NCBI GenBank assembly: GCA_022767345.1
Contig: JALEOD010000013.1
Location: forward strand, 1-47,297
Length of the DNA: 47,297 nucleotides
From: Emergencia sp.
GTDB taxonomy: Bacteria; Bacillota; Clostridia; Peptostreptococcales; Anaerovoracaceae
Direction of reading: 5' to 3'
Positions 1 through 6,886 of this stretch are shown here, in pieces (positions within the stretch are counted from its first letter, which is position 1; the number at the start of each line of letters is the position of its first letter). The notes beneath the pieces were generated by a model. It was not told the DNA's origin. It searched no databases and saw nothing but the letters and a program-made list of their open reading frames with translations. Made by a program: the position numbers and the translations under genes.

Positions 1-146
1 GATAAAACTGTGGCAATACACTCCTTCAAATAGTCAAAGCTATAAAAAGCGATAAAAAGTCCACAGTGTTACTAACGATTATATCAAAGTTGAGAAGAAA
101 GGAGCGTATTGATGTATTTGGACTAAAGACATCATACAAGAATGTG

Positions 147-1160
147 ATGAAAATACACTATTTTCAACGATATCATGCAAAAGAAAATGTGGCTACAGCA
201 AATACAATGCTGCTTTTATCAAGGCTGTATTCTTACTCTTCAAATAAGTTTTTCAGGCTGCTAAAATCGGAGTTTTTTGAGGATTCCTTTGAACCTGAAA
301 TAGTTTTTACTCTTCAGGAAAAGAGTGTGGATAGTGTGCCAGATGCTACGATTACACAGGATAGTTTTAAAATCGTTGTTGAGACAAAAATGTCGGATTG
401 GTTTCACTCCGAGCAATTGATGAAGCATCTGGAAGCCTTTAAGGATGAGCGTCATAAAGTACTTATGACATTAGCTCCAGAACACATGAAGAAAGTGAAA
501 AAAGAAGAATTTGAAAAACAGTTAAAAGCGTACAACAAAGAACATACTTATCCAATTATGCATATTAATACTACCTTTGAAAGACTGGCAAAAGCTATTG
601 AAGAGGTCCTTGATGACAGAGATTATGAGATGCAGGAGGTTTTAGAAGATTATTTGGATTATTGTTATGCGGATAACCTGGTATCAGGAGGCGATGCATG
701 GAACTATATGCGGATGCAGCTGGCGGGGGTAACAATGGACTTTAATATTAGCGAAGGCGTGTACTACGATGATGTGGCGAGGGGGTTCAGAGCACACGAT
801 TTTCTTGGATTATATAGTCAAAAAAGCGTACGGGCCATCGGAAAGGTATGCGCAAGAATAACGGCAATAGAGACAGATGTGGGAATGGAATATAATGTTG
901 AGTTTGGTGAGCTGACTGATGAGCGGAAAGCACAGATTCAACGAGCTATTGCAAATGGTGATGAGCACGGCTATGATTTACATTCGATAAAGCATAGATA
1001 CTTTTTTGTTGACAAGTTCTATGAAACGGATTTTAAGAAAACAACACCGGGTCCTTCGAGAGGCACTCGAATTTTTGATCTTACACAGGTACTGGGGGTC
1101 AATAAGCTGCCGGAGACAGCTGAGATTGCGGAAATGCTGAGAAATAAGACTTGGGGATAA
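147..1160 (+). CDS. PD-(D/E)XK nuclease-like protein
   Basis: Protein of 337 residues from the ATG at 147. The open frame extends upstream to 66, but the extra residues do not read like a protein start, and the stretch MKIHYFQRYHAKENVATANT looks like a family N-terminus. A PD-(D/E)XK-type core is visible as P-D66, then E79-T-K81 twelve residues on, in a predicted beta-hairpin, which suggests a Mg-dependent nuclease fold. No fused helicase, methylase or DNA-binding domain is recognisable, and the C-terminal half is unassigned. It is followed by a terminator and is separate from the ATPase/protease pair downstream. Location beside defence-type genes suggests an anti-invader role, which is inference. 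The start is uncertain because no strong Shine-Dalgarno site lies just before 147, and the 5' context is cut by the window edge. Confidence 0.6.
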   Translation: MKIHYFQRYHAKENVATANTMLLLSRLYSYSSNKFFRLLKSEFFEDSFEPEIVFTLQEKSVDSVPDATITQDSFKIVVETKMSDWFHSEQLMKHLEAFKDERHKVLMTLAPEHMKKVKKEEFEKQLKAYNKEHTYPIMHINTTFERLAKAIEEVLDDRDYEMQEVLEDYLDYCYADNLVSGGDAWNYMRMQLAGVTMDFNISEGVYYDDVARGFRAHDFLGLYSQKSVRAIGKVCARITAIETDVGMEYNVEFGELTDERKAQIQRAIANGDEHGYDLHSIKHRYFFVDKFYETDFKKTTPGPSRGTRIFDLTQVLGVNKLPETAEIAEMLRNKTWG

Positions 1161-1215
1161 AGTTATAGGTCTAAATTTTTCTTTAAGCGTTATAGCGTTA
1201 TTGGAGTATAATGAG

Positions 1216-1250
1216 CGAATCCTTCTAGAAGAAAGAGGTATTCGTTTTTT
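1216..1250 (+). terminator. Probable Rho-independent terminator after the nuclease-like gene
   Basis: CGAAT (1216-1220) pairs with ATTCG (1240-1244), extended by an imperfect CC/GG segment, and is followed directly by six T residues (1245-1250). It lies between the nuclease-like gene and the next promoter. Confidence 0.55.
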
Positions 1251-1280
1251 GTGTAATTTATAAATATGCGTCCCAAAAAC

Positions 1281-1309
1281 TTGACATGTGTCCCTGTTTG
1301 GAATATAAT
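1281..1309 (+). promoter_or_regulatory. Consensus sigma-A promoter of the ATPase/protease operon
   Basis: TTGACA at 1281-1286, a spacer of exactly 17 bases, and TATAAT at 1304-1309: both hexamers match consensus perfectly. Transcription should start near 1316. This decides the start of the downstream gene, because the ATG at 1286 lies inside the -35 element and cannot be in the transcript. A constitutive-strength promoter suggests the pair is expressed all the time unless a repressor acts here. Confidence 0.85.
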
Positions 1310-1327
1310 ATAACCGAGGTGAGATTT

Positions 1328-2365
1328 GTGAAAAAACAAAATTTGATTAATTTAGTCAAATACCATGTTGAAAAGAAAGATGATGCTTTTAGAAATGAGG
1401 TTGCAGTTATCGCACGCAGTTTTGATCAGAACGGTGATGAAGATTTCGCACAATATTTAATGGAGCTTATTTCTACAGCTAATTTTTATGTACCACAGAC
1501 TAATTATAGAAATTTAAATTATTTAAGAAGAATAGAATATTCAACAAATCCTTTGCTTTTGCCGGGAGTAATTGAGGAAGATATTATTGGCATCGCTAAA
1601 GCAATAAACAATAAGTCTGGTTTATCGAAATTCCTTTTTTATGGGGAACCCGGCACAGGAAAAACAGAATCCGCTTATCAAATTGCAAGAATACTAGGGA
1701 GAGACATCTTATCTGTGGATTTTGAACAGCTTATAGATAGTAGAATGGGAGAAACTGCAAAAAATGTTGCGAAACTATTTGATGAGATTAATCACTTGCC
1801 ATATAGGAAGGTAGTTGTTGTTTTTGATGAAATTGATTCCTTGGTTCTAGACCGTATAAATAGCAATGATTTGAGAGAAATGGGCAGAGTTACATCTGTA
1901 TTTCTTAGGGAACTTGACAAACTCAATGAAAACATTATACTGATTGCAACTACAAATCTTTTCAAGAATTTTGATAAAGCTATAATCCGTCGATTCGATG
2001 CAACGATATCATTTGACCGTTATGAGAAAGATGACTTGATTGAAATTGCTGATGAGATGTTGTCGGTAAATCTTAAAAGGACGGGGAATTCTCGAAAAGA
2101 TATAAGAATGTTTCACAAAATATTAAATGACCAGGAGAAATTGCCATATCCAGGAGATTTGAAACAGATAATTAGGACTGCGGTAGCGTTTAGTGATGAA
2201 AATAGTGAGTATGATTATTTGCGCAAGATTTATTTTGCTTTGAATACTGATGGAGAAGAAGTTGATATTCAGGCACTTAGCGGCAAAGGTTATACTATGA
2301 GAGAAATAGAAATTATTTCTAAAATACCAAAAAGCAGTGTTTCTAGAAAGCTAAAGGAGAAATAA
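1328..2365 (+). CDS. AAA+ ATPase paired with a subtilisin-like protease; C-terminal HTH-like tail
   Basis: Protein of 345 residues starting at GTG 1328, preceded by GAGGTGAG and placed downstream of the transcription start. Walker A GEPGTGKT is at 106-113 and Walker B has D167-E168 (VVVFDEIDSL). Sensor-1 (ATTNL) and an arginine-finger region (IIRRFD) follow, so this is a complete AAA+ module. The last 30 residues (GYTMREIEIISKIPKSS and on) resemble a resolvase/sigma-type helix-turn-helix, unusual in this family. The stop TAA abuts the ATG of the protease gene with no gap, and that gene's Shine-Dalgarno sits inside this one, implying coupled translation in fixed ratio. AAA ATPase/subtilase pairs are known (for example y4bM/y4bN of a Rhizobium symbiotic plasmid). 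Role here, possibly ATP-gated control of the protease or substrate unfolding, is inference. Confidence 0.85.
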   Translation: MKKQNLINLVKYHVEKKDDAFRNEVAVIARSFDQNGDEDFAQYLMELISTANFYVPQTNYRNLNYLRRIEYSTNPLLLPGVIEEDIIGIAKAINNKSGLSKFLFYGEPGTGKTESAYQIARILGRDILSVDFEQLIDSRMGETAKNVAKLFDEINHLPYRKVVVVFDEIDSLVLDRINSNDLREMGRVTSVFLRELDKLNENIILIATTNLFKNFDKAIIRRFDATISFDRYEKDDLIEIADEMLSVNLKRTGNSRKDIRMFHKILNDQEKLPYPGDLKQIIRTAVAFSDENSEYDYLRKIYFALNTDGEEVDIQALSGKGYTMREIEIISKIPKSSVSRKLKEK

Positions 2366-4615
2366 ATGAATCCAATTTTACAAGTTAAATTAAGATTTTC
2401 AAATGAACCAAATAGAAATCGTTTTGGGTCTAGAAATTTAAGAAAAAAAGCTGAGACAACGACTGAGAAAATTGATAATTTGTGTGATAATCTGAGAGCA
2501 ATATTGCGTTTTTACAAGAACTCCCCTCGCTTTGTAAAAGATATTTTGATAGATGTAAATTATAATGATATTATAGCGAAGTCAAATAGAATTCGTGAGT
2601 TGTTAAAACCGGAAGGAAAAGATATAAATGATATGGTTGTAGGAGCACGCTTTTCTGAGGCGCCTCTTGGAGAGGAAAACCATATAATTACATATTATGT
2701 AAATGAGAAAACAATTGAAAATACTATAAATCAGCTTGAAAAAACAAAGTGCTTCCTGGAAAAAGAGTTAGGAGGGAAGGCGACATCAAACAATTTTAAC
2801 AAACCAGAAAATGTATTAAACTATGAAGGTTATGAACTTAAGGAAAACAGAATTAGGGATATCATTATTGACTGTTCTGTGATTGACTCTTTTTCACGTC
2901 CGCACATAGCGAAAGCGCCAGATAAAGATTCTTTTTTGGTGACATTTTATAAGACTGAATTATCAATGGAAGAGTTGCTTGAAAAGCTCAAAATCGACGA
3001 TATTCGATATAAGTATAGCTTTTTTGGAAATGATACTATGTCTGCAGATAAGGAACTGTATGATATATTAGAATCGAATGTACCTTATTTGATCTCCATG
3101 GTATCTTCGGATTTGTCACAAATAACACTTGATGATATCACGCAAGATAAACAGGAGGATAATATTTATATTCCAGAGCCTTCAAATGAACCAGTAATTG
3201 GAGTAATAGATACTTTGTTTGATGAAAGTGCATATTTTGCCGATTGGGTTGAAAATGTGGACTATCTAGACGATATAGAAAGGATGATGTGCAGTGATAA
3301 ACCACGGGATCATGGAACACAAGTAACTTCTATTATTGTAGATGGACCAAGAATGAATCCGTGGCTTGATGATGGATGCGGGCGATTTAGAGTAAGACAT
3401 TTTGGTGTTTGTGCAGATAAAATTCCGACATCAAGGCTTGTTAAAAAAATTAAAGAAATTGTTGATAATAATTCTGACATTCATGTATGGAACTTGTCGC
3501 TTGGAACGGAAGATGAGGTCTCAAGGAATTTTGTTTCATATGATGCAGCTTTTTTAGATGAACTGCAGGCGAAAAAAAATATCGTGTTTGTTGTCTCTGG
3601 AACGAATGATAATAGGAATGAGAAACGAGGCGTTTTAAGAATTGGAGCTCCAGCTGATTCACTAAATTCAATCGTTGTAAATTCAGTAAGAAGAGATGGA
3701 ACTCCTGCTTCTTATTCAAGACAAGGAAATGTACTCTCTTTTTTTAATAAGCCAGATGTTTCTTATTATGGAGGCGATTATAACGAGAGAATAAAGGTAT
3801 ATTCATGTTTTGGAGAACAGGAAGAATATGGAACATCCTTGGCGGCACCGTGGATTAGTCGAAAAATGTGTTATTTAATTGATGTAATGGGTCTTCCTAG
3901 AGAAGTTGCAAAATCACTAATCATTGATTCGGCCGCTGGGTGGGAGTATAAAATAGATACATATAAAAATAAACATGTTATGGGCTATGGAATTGTTCCG
4001 ATTGATGTAGCGAAAATTTTGTCGACAGACAATGATGAAATTAAATTCGTTTTGTATGGAACATCGGAGTCTTATAAGACAGCGAACTATGCGATACCGG
4101 TTCCCAAAGATGAAGATAGCAAATATCCATATATTGCAAGGGCAACGATGTGCTATTTTCCGGAATGCAGAAGGGCACAAGGGGTCGATTATACGAATAG
4201 GGAGTTATCTTTAAAGTTTGGGCGAGTTAAAGAAGATGGCAAGATTGACGATATAAACGAAAATATTCAAGATGATGAAGGTTCACATGCAGATGAACGT
4301 CAATCTAGGAAAGAATTTAGGAAATGGGAAAATACAAAATTTATTTCCAAAGTACTCAAATCTAATCGGCCTGTTAAGTCTTATGGTGATAGACTGTGGG
4401 GCATAACTATAACTTCAAAGGAACGTTTGACTTCTAAAATGCAAGGTGAACTAAACTTTGGTGCAGTAATTACCTTAAGAGAAATAAATGGAATTAATCG
4501 AATCCGGGATTTTATTACGGCATGTAATTTGAGAGGGTGGATTGTAAATGAGCTTGATGTGCAGAATCAAGTAGAACTGCACAATGTGAATCAAGAAGAA
4601 ATCATGTTTGATTAG
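2366..4615 (+). CDS. Cytosolic subtilisin-like (S8) protease, partner of the AAA+ ATPase
   Basis: Protein of 749 residues with an S8 catalytic triad: Asp282 (GVIDT), His316 (DHGTQV), Ser491 (YGTSLAAP), and oxyanion Asn414 (SGTNDN). All four are intact, so it should be active. There is no signal peptide or membrane segment, unlike secreted subtilases, so it probably acts in the cytosol. About 275 residues precede the catalytic core and about 240 follow it; neither part is assigned. The family is the AAA-associated subtilase type (Y4bN-like). The start ATG follows the ATPase stop immediately, with GGAG just upstream. A cytosolic protease driven by a partner ATPase fits a gated, abortive-type defence effector or protein quality-control device. 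The sequence cannot choose between them. Confidence 0.85.
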   Translation: MNPILQVKLRFSNEPNRNRFGSRNLRKKAETTTEKIDNLCDNLRAILRFYKNSPRFVKDILIDVNYNDIIAKSNRIRELLKPEGKDINDMVVGARFSEAPLGEENHIITYYVNEKTIENTINQLEKTKCFLEKELGGKATSNNFNKPENVLNYEGYELKENRIRDIIIDCSVIDSFSRPHIAKAPDKDSFLVTFYKTELSMEELLEKLKIDDIRYKYSFFGNDTMSADKELYDILESNVPYLISMVSSDLSQITLDDITQDKQEDNIYIPEPSNEPVIGVIDTLFDESAYFADWVENVDYLDDIERMMCSDKPRDHGTQVTSIIVDGPRMNPWLDDGCGRFRVRHFGVCADKIPTSRLVKKIKEIVDNNSDIHVWNLSLGTEDEVSRNFVSYDAAFLDELQAKKNIVFVVSGTNDNRNEKRGVLRIGAPADSLNSIVVNSVRRDGTPASYSRQGNVLSFFNKPDVSYYGGDYNERIKVYSCFGEQEEYGTSLAAPWISRKMCYLIDVMGLPREVAKSLIIDSAAGWEYKIDTYKNKHVMGYGIVPIDVAKILSTDNDEIKFVLYGTSESYKTANYAIPVPKDEDSKYPYIARATMCYFPECRRAQGVDYTNRELSLKFGRVKEDGKIDDINENIQDDEGSHADERQSRKEFRKWENTKFISKVLKSNRPVKSYGDRLWGITITSKERLTSKMQGELNFGAVITLREINGINRIRDFITACNLRGWIVNELDVQNQVELHNVNQEEIMFD

Positions 4616-4647
4616 ATGACAACATCGATAATTTGAAAAAGAAAAGA

Positions 4648-4695
4648 GCACCGAGTTGGCGCTCGGTGCAGATACGACAGCAAAGCGAATTGCTG
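4648..4695 (+). other. Two adjacent hairpins downstream of the protease gene
   Basis: GCACCGAG (4648-4655) pairs perfectly with CTCGGTGC (4662-4669), and CAGCAA (4678-4683) with TTGCTG (4690-4695). Neither is followed by a T-run, so they may be a weak terminator or an RNA-stabilising structure. They fill the gap before the 58-residue gene. Confidence 0.45.
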
Positions 4696-4762
4696 CGTAA
4701 TGTTGTAAAATGATTGTACCATGGATGAAGCTGTGATGCAAGGGTCGTGTCGTTCTTTTCTT

Positions 4763-4787
4763 TTTCATGATTATAAAAATCATGAAA
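4763..4787 (+). promoter_or_regulatory. Hairpin touching the ribosome binding site of the 58-residue gene
   Basis: TTTCATGATT (4763-4772) and AATCATGAAA (4778-4787) form a perfect 10-bp stem with a five-base loop. It ends three bases before the AAGGAGG Shine-Dalgarno at 4790-4796. It could modulate translation or mRNA stability of the small gene; this is inference from position only. Confidence 0.4.
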
Positions 4788-4803
4788 GAAAGGAGGAAAT
4801 TCG

Positions 4804-4980
4804 ATGGCAAAGAATAAACCTTATGGTGACAACGCTAGAGTTGGTGCTGTGAAGGGAAGAAGTCAGGTGTATAATCCCAAAACGAATGCCTGGGTAAAGC
4901 GTGATACGACGACAGGCCGTTTTATGGATGTTAAAACATCTGATAGTTCCCCATTCAAAGGCGTGCGAAAAGAAAAATAA
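4804..4980 (+). CDS. 58-residue basic hypothetical protein
   Basis: ATG 4804 follows AAGGAGG by seven bases, a very strong Shine-Dalgarno. The 58-residue product begins MAKNKPYGDNARVGAVKGRS and ends FKGVRKEK. It is rich in Lys/Arg, Gly and Thr, has no Cys and no membrane segment, and looks like a small nucleic-acid- or ribosome-associated protein. Its composition and clean start argue that it is real, although it is below usual ORF cut-offs. It precedes the HAD gene by 150 bases, with a hairpin between them. My recollection is that similar short proteins occur beside phosphoserine-phosphatase-like HAD genes, so the two may be a unit. No function is assigned. Confidence 0.7.
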   Translation: MAKNKPYGDNARVGAVKGRSQVYNPKTNAWVKRDTTTGRFMDVKTSDSSPFKGVRKEK

Positions 4981-5017
4981 TTTAATACGTGTCAACATTC
5001 AGTTGTACAAACTTTTT

Positions 5018-5043
5018 CCTCTCTGGGCATAAGCCTGGGGAGG
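5018..5043 (+). terminator. Strong hairpin, possible terminator of the 58-residue gene
   Basis: An 11-bp stem, counting G-T pairs (5018-5028 with 5033-5043), with an ATAA loop is followed by ATCCTTT. The tail is short of T residues, so termination may be partial. Confidence 0.45.
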
Positions 5044-5063
5044 ATCCTTTAAAGAAAATCATC

Positions 5064-5093
5064 TTGACTGATGAATTTTTTAATAAAGATTAT
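5064..5093 (+). promoter_or_regulatory. Possible promoter of the HAD phosphatase gene
   Basis: TTGACT (5064-5069) and GATTAT (5088-5093) are separated by 18 bases; matches are 5/6 and 4/6. The position, about 40 bases before the ATG, is suitable. Confidence 0.35.
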
Positions 5094-5131
5094 TAGAGAA
5101 TATTAAAAATAATGATTTAGGAGACTTTATT

Positions 5132-6307
5132 ATGATTGATAAAGAGTATAAAAGAAAAAATAAAGGAAATTCTCCTGTTATTGCAATTTGCTATGACTTT
5201 GATAAGACACTATCACCGGATGATATGCAGGCTCAGGGCTATATTCAATCGGTTGGCTATAATATCGCCGATTTTTGGAAAAAGTCAAATTCTCGTGCTA
5301 CTGATAATGAAATGGATCAAAACCTTGCATATATGTATACAATGAAGGAGGAGTCACGAGGTAAAGTTTTGTTTACCAAAGAAAAATTGGTGGAATATGG
5401 TGCTTCTGTCCAACTGTTTCCTGGTGTCGAGCAGTGGTTTGAGCGCATTCGTGAATATGGGAGGACGAAGGGAGTTATCGTAGAACATTATATCATTTCT
5501 TCAGGCTTAAAAGAAATGATAGAAGGAACTTCAGTAGCTAAGGCCGGTGCATTTGAAAGAATTTACGCTAGTTCATTTTATTACGATAAAAATGGAGTAG
5601 CTGTATGGCCCGCTCAGGTTGTGAATTACACAAATAAAACGCAGTTTTTGTTCAGAATCGAAAAAGGCGTTCTGGATATTAACGATCCTGCCATTAATGA
5701 ACCCTTTTCTCCAGAAGAAATGAGGGTTCCTTTTCGTAATATGATTTACATTGGAGATAGCGATACTGATATTCCGTGTATGAAGCTTACTAATAGCTAT
5801 GGTGGGCATTCTATTGGTGTCTATAATGCAAAGACCATGGACAAGACTAAAGTTTATAAAATGATGCGCGATGGAAGAATTAAATATTTCGCTCCAGCTG
5901 ATTATAGAGAGGGTACTGAATTGGATCTTCTAGTTAAAGCCATTATAGATCGAACCGCAGCAAACGAAGCACTAGAAATGTTTCATTACAAATATAAATT
6001 AGAAAGAATCAAAGCAGACAAAGAAAGTAATGAGGAAGAACGCCAAAAAACAGATTTAATCATTGCTTTAGACAGCAGTAGGAGTTTTGCAAATACGCAT
6101 ACCCTTATTAGTAAATTGCAAGCGATTGACAATTGGTCCTTTGACGAAAAAGAAGTTTTATTTCAAATTGCCCTTAATAACAGTCAAGTGCGTTACATAT
6201 TACGGGATTTGGATGTGACAACCTTTTACAAAAAACTGTTAGAAAGTATGAAAACTATGACAATAGAGGCTCAAGAGGTTAAAGATATCATAGAAGGTGA
6301 TGATTGA
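5132..6307 (+). CDS. Cytosolic HAD-superfamily phosphatase (phosphoserine-phosphatase-like)
   Basis: Protein of 391 residues. HAD motif I is D22-F-D24-K-T-L (nucleophile D22, acid/base D24), motif II is the ISSG segment near residue 128, and motif IV is GDSDTD with D209. A cap region of roughly 80 residues lies between motifs I and II. The C-terminal 120 residues are charged, helical and unassigned, making it longer than ordinary SerB. There is no signal peptide. ATG 5132 follows TTAGGAG. It likely hydrolyses a small phosphate ester or phosphorylated protein; the substrate is unknown. Neighbours (58-residue protein upstream, Nudix/helicase operon downstream) suggest an accessory function rather than serine biosynthesis. 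Confidence 0.75.
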   Translation: MIDKEYKRKNKGNSPVIAICYDFDKTLSPDDMQAQGYIQSVGYNIADFWKKSNSRATDNEMDQNLAYMYTMKEESRGKVLFTKEKLVEYGASVQLFPGVEQWFERIREYGRTKGVIVEHYIISSGLKEMIEGTSVAKAGAFERIYASSFYYDKNGVAVWPAQVVNYTNKTQFLFRIEKGVLDINDPAINEPFSPEEMRVPFRNMIYIGDSDTDIPCMKLTNSYGGHSIGVYNAKTMDKTKVYKMMRDGRIKYFAPADYREGTELDLLVKAIIDRTAANEALEMFHYKYKLERIKADKESNEEERQKTDLIIALDSSRSFANTHTLISKLQAIDNWSFDEKEVLFQIALNNSQVRYILRDLDVTTFYKKLLESMKTMTIEAQEVKDIIEGDD

Positions 6308-6346
6308 GAAAGTGCGGTATGATGAGCTACGCTTTCCACTTTTTGT
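6303..6346 (+). terminator. Possible terminator after the HAD gene
   Basis: GAAAGTG and CACTTTTT frame an imperfect hairpin with a T-rich 3' side just after the HAD stop codon. An alternative pairing, GAAAG with CTTTC, is possible, so the exact structure is unsure. Confidence 0.35.
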
Positions 6347-6479
6347 GATTAATAAAATGATTATTGTAAAGTAAGTATTTTTTATTAAATATATTAGAAT
6401 TAAGTTGATGTTTTTTAATCCATATAGCTTAGATGAAATAAGTGAATCCAAACATAACTAGCAACCAAAGGAGACCAAC

Positions 6480-6884
6480 ATGAAACACTTAGAAGTATGC
6501 GGTGCGATTTTACTAAAAGGAAACAAAGTGCTCTGCGCACAGAGAGGAAAAAACAAGTACGATTACCTTTCATATAGATGGGAGTTTCCCGGCGGAAAGC
6601 TGGAAGCAGGGGAAACTGCGGCGCAGGCTTTGCACAGGGAACTGATTGAGGAGATGGACGTGTATGTTGATGCGGAGGATATGGAACCATTCTATGTAGT
6701 GGAACACCAATATCCGGATTTTGAGCTGCGCATGCACTGCTTTATTTGCAAAGTGAGCGATTGCGAGGTAAACTTAAAGGAGCACGCGGACGTGTGCTGG
6801 GCAACCGTTGACGAGATTGAAAAGTTAAAATGGCTGCCGGCTGATCGTCCAGTCGTTGACGCACTGGTAAAGAGAGGATTTTAA
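6480..6884 (+). CDS. Nudix hydrolase, MutT-like (deoxy)nucleoside triphosphate pyrophosphohydrolase
   Basis: Protein of 134 residues, the usual MutT length. The Nudix box is complete: G39-x5-E45-x7-R53-E54-L-x-E57-E58, the Mg-binding helix that hydrolyses nucleoside diphosphate-X bonds. The WEFPGGK lead-in is typical of the oxidised-nucleotide group. ATG 6480 follows AAAGGAG. The stop lies two bases before the helicase start, so the two are co-transcribed and probably translationally coupled. In the cell it would remove damaged or modified (d)NTPs. The tight pairing with a PLD-nuclease helicase instead hints at a joint role in DNA damage or invading-DNA handling, which is inference. Confidence 0.88.
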   Translation: MKHLEVCGAILLKGNKVLCAQRGKNKYDYLSYRWEFPGGKLEAGETAAQALHRELIEEMDVYVDAEDMEPFYVVEHQYPDFELRMHCFICKVSDCEVNLKEHADVCWATVDEIEKLKWLPADRPVVDALVKRGF

Positions 6885-6886
6885 CC

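Noticed and set aside
1286-1327. ATG 1286 as start of the AAA+ ATPase
   Set aside because: It lies in the -35 hexamer of a perfect promoter and upstream of the predicted transcript start; GTG 1328 has its own Shine-Dalgarno.
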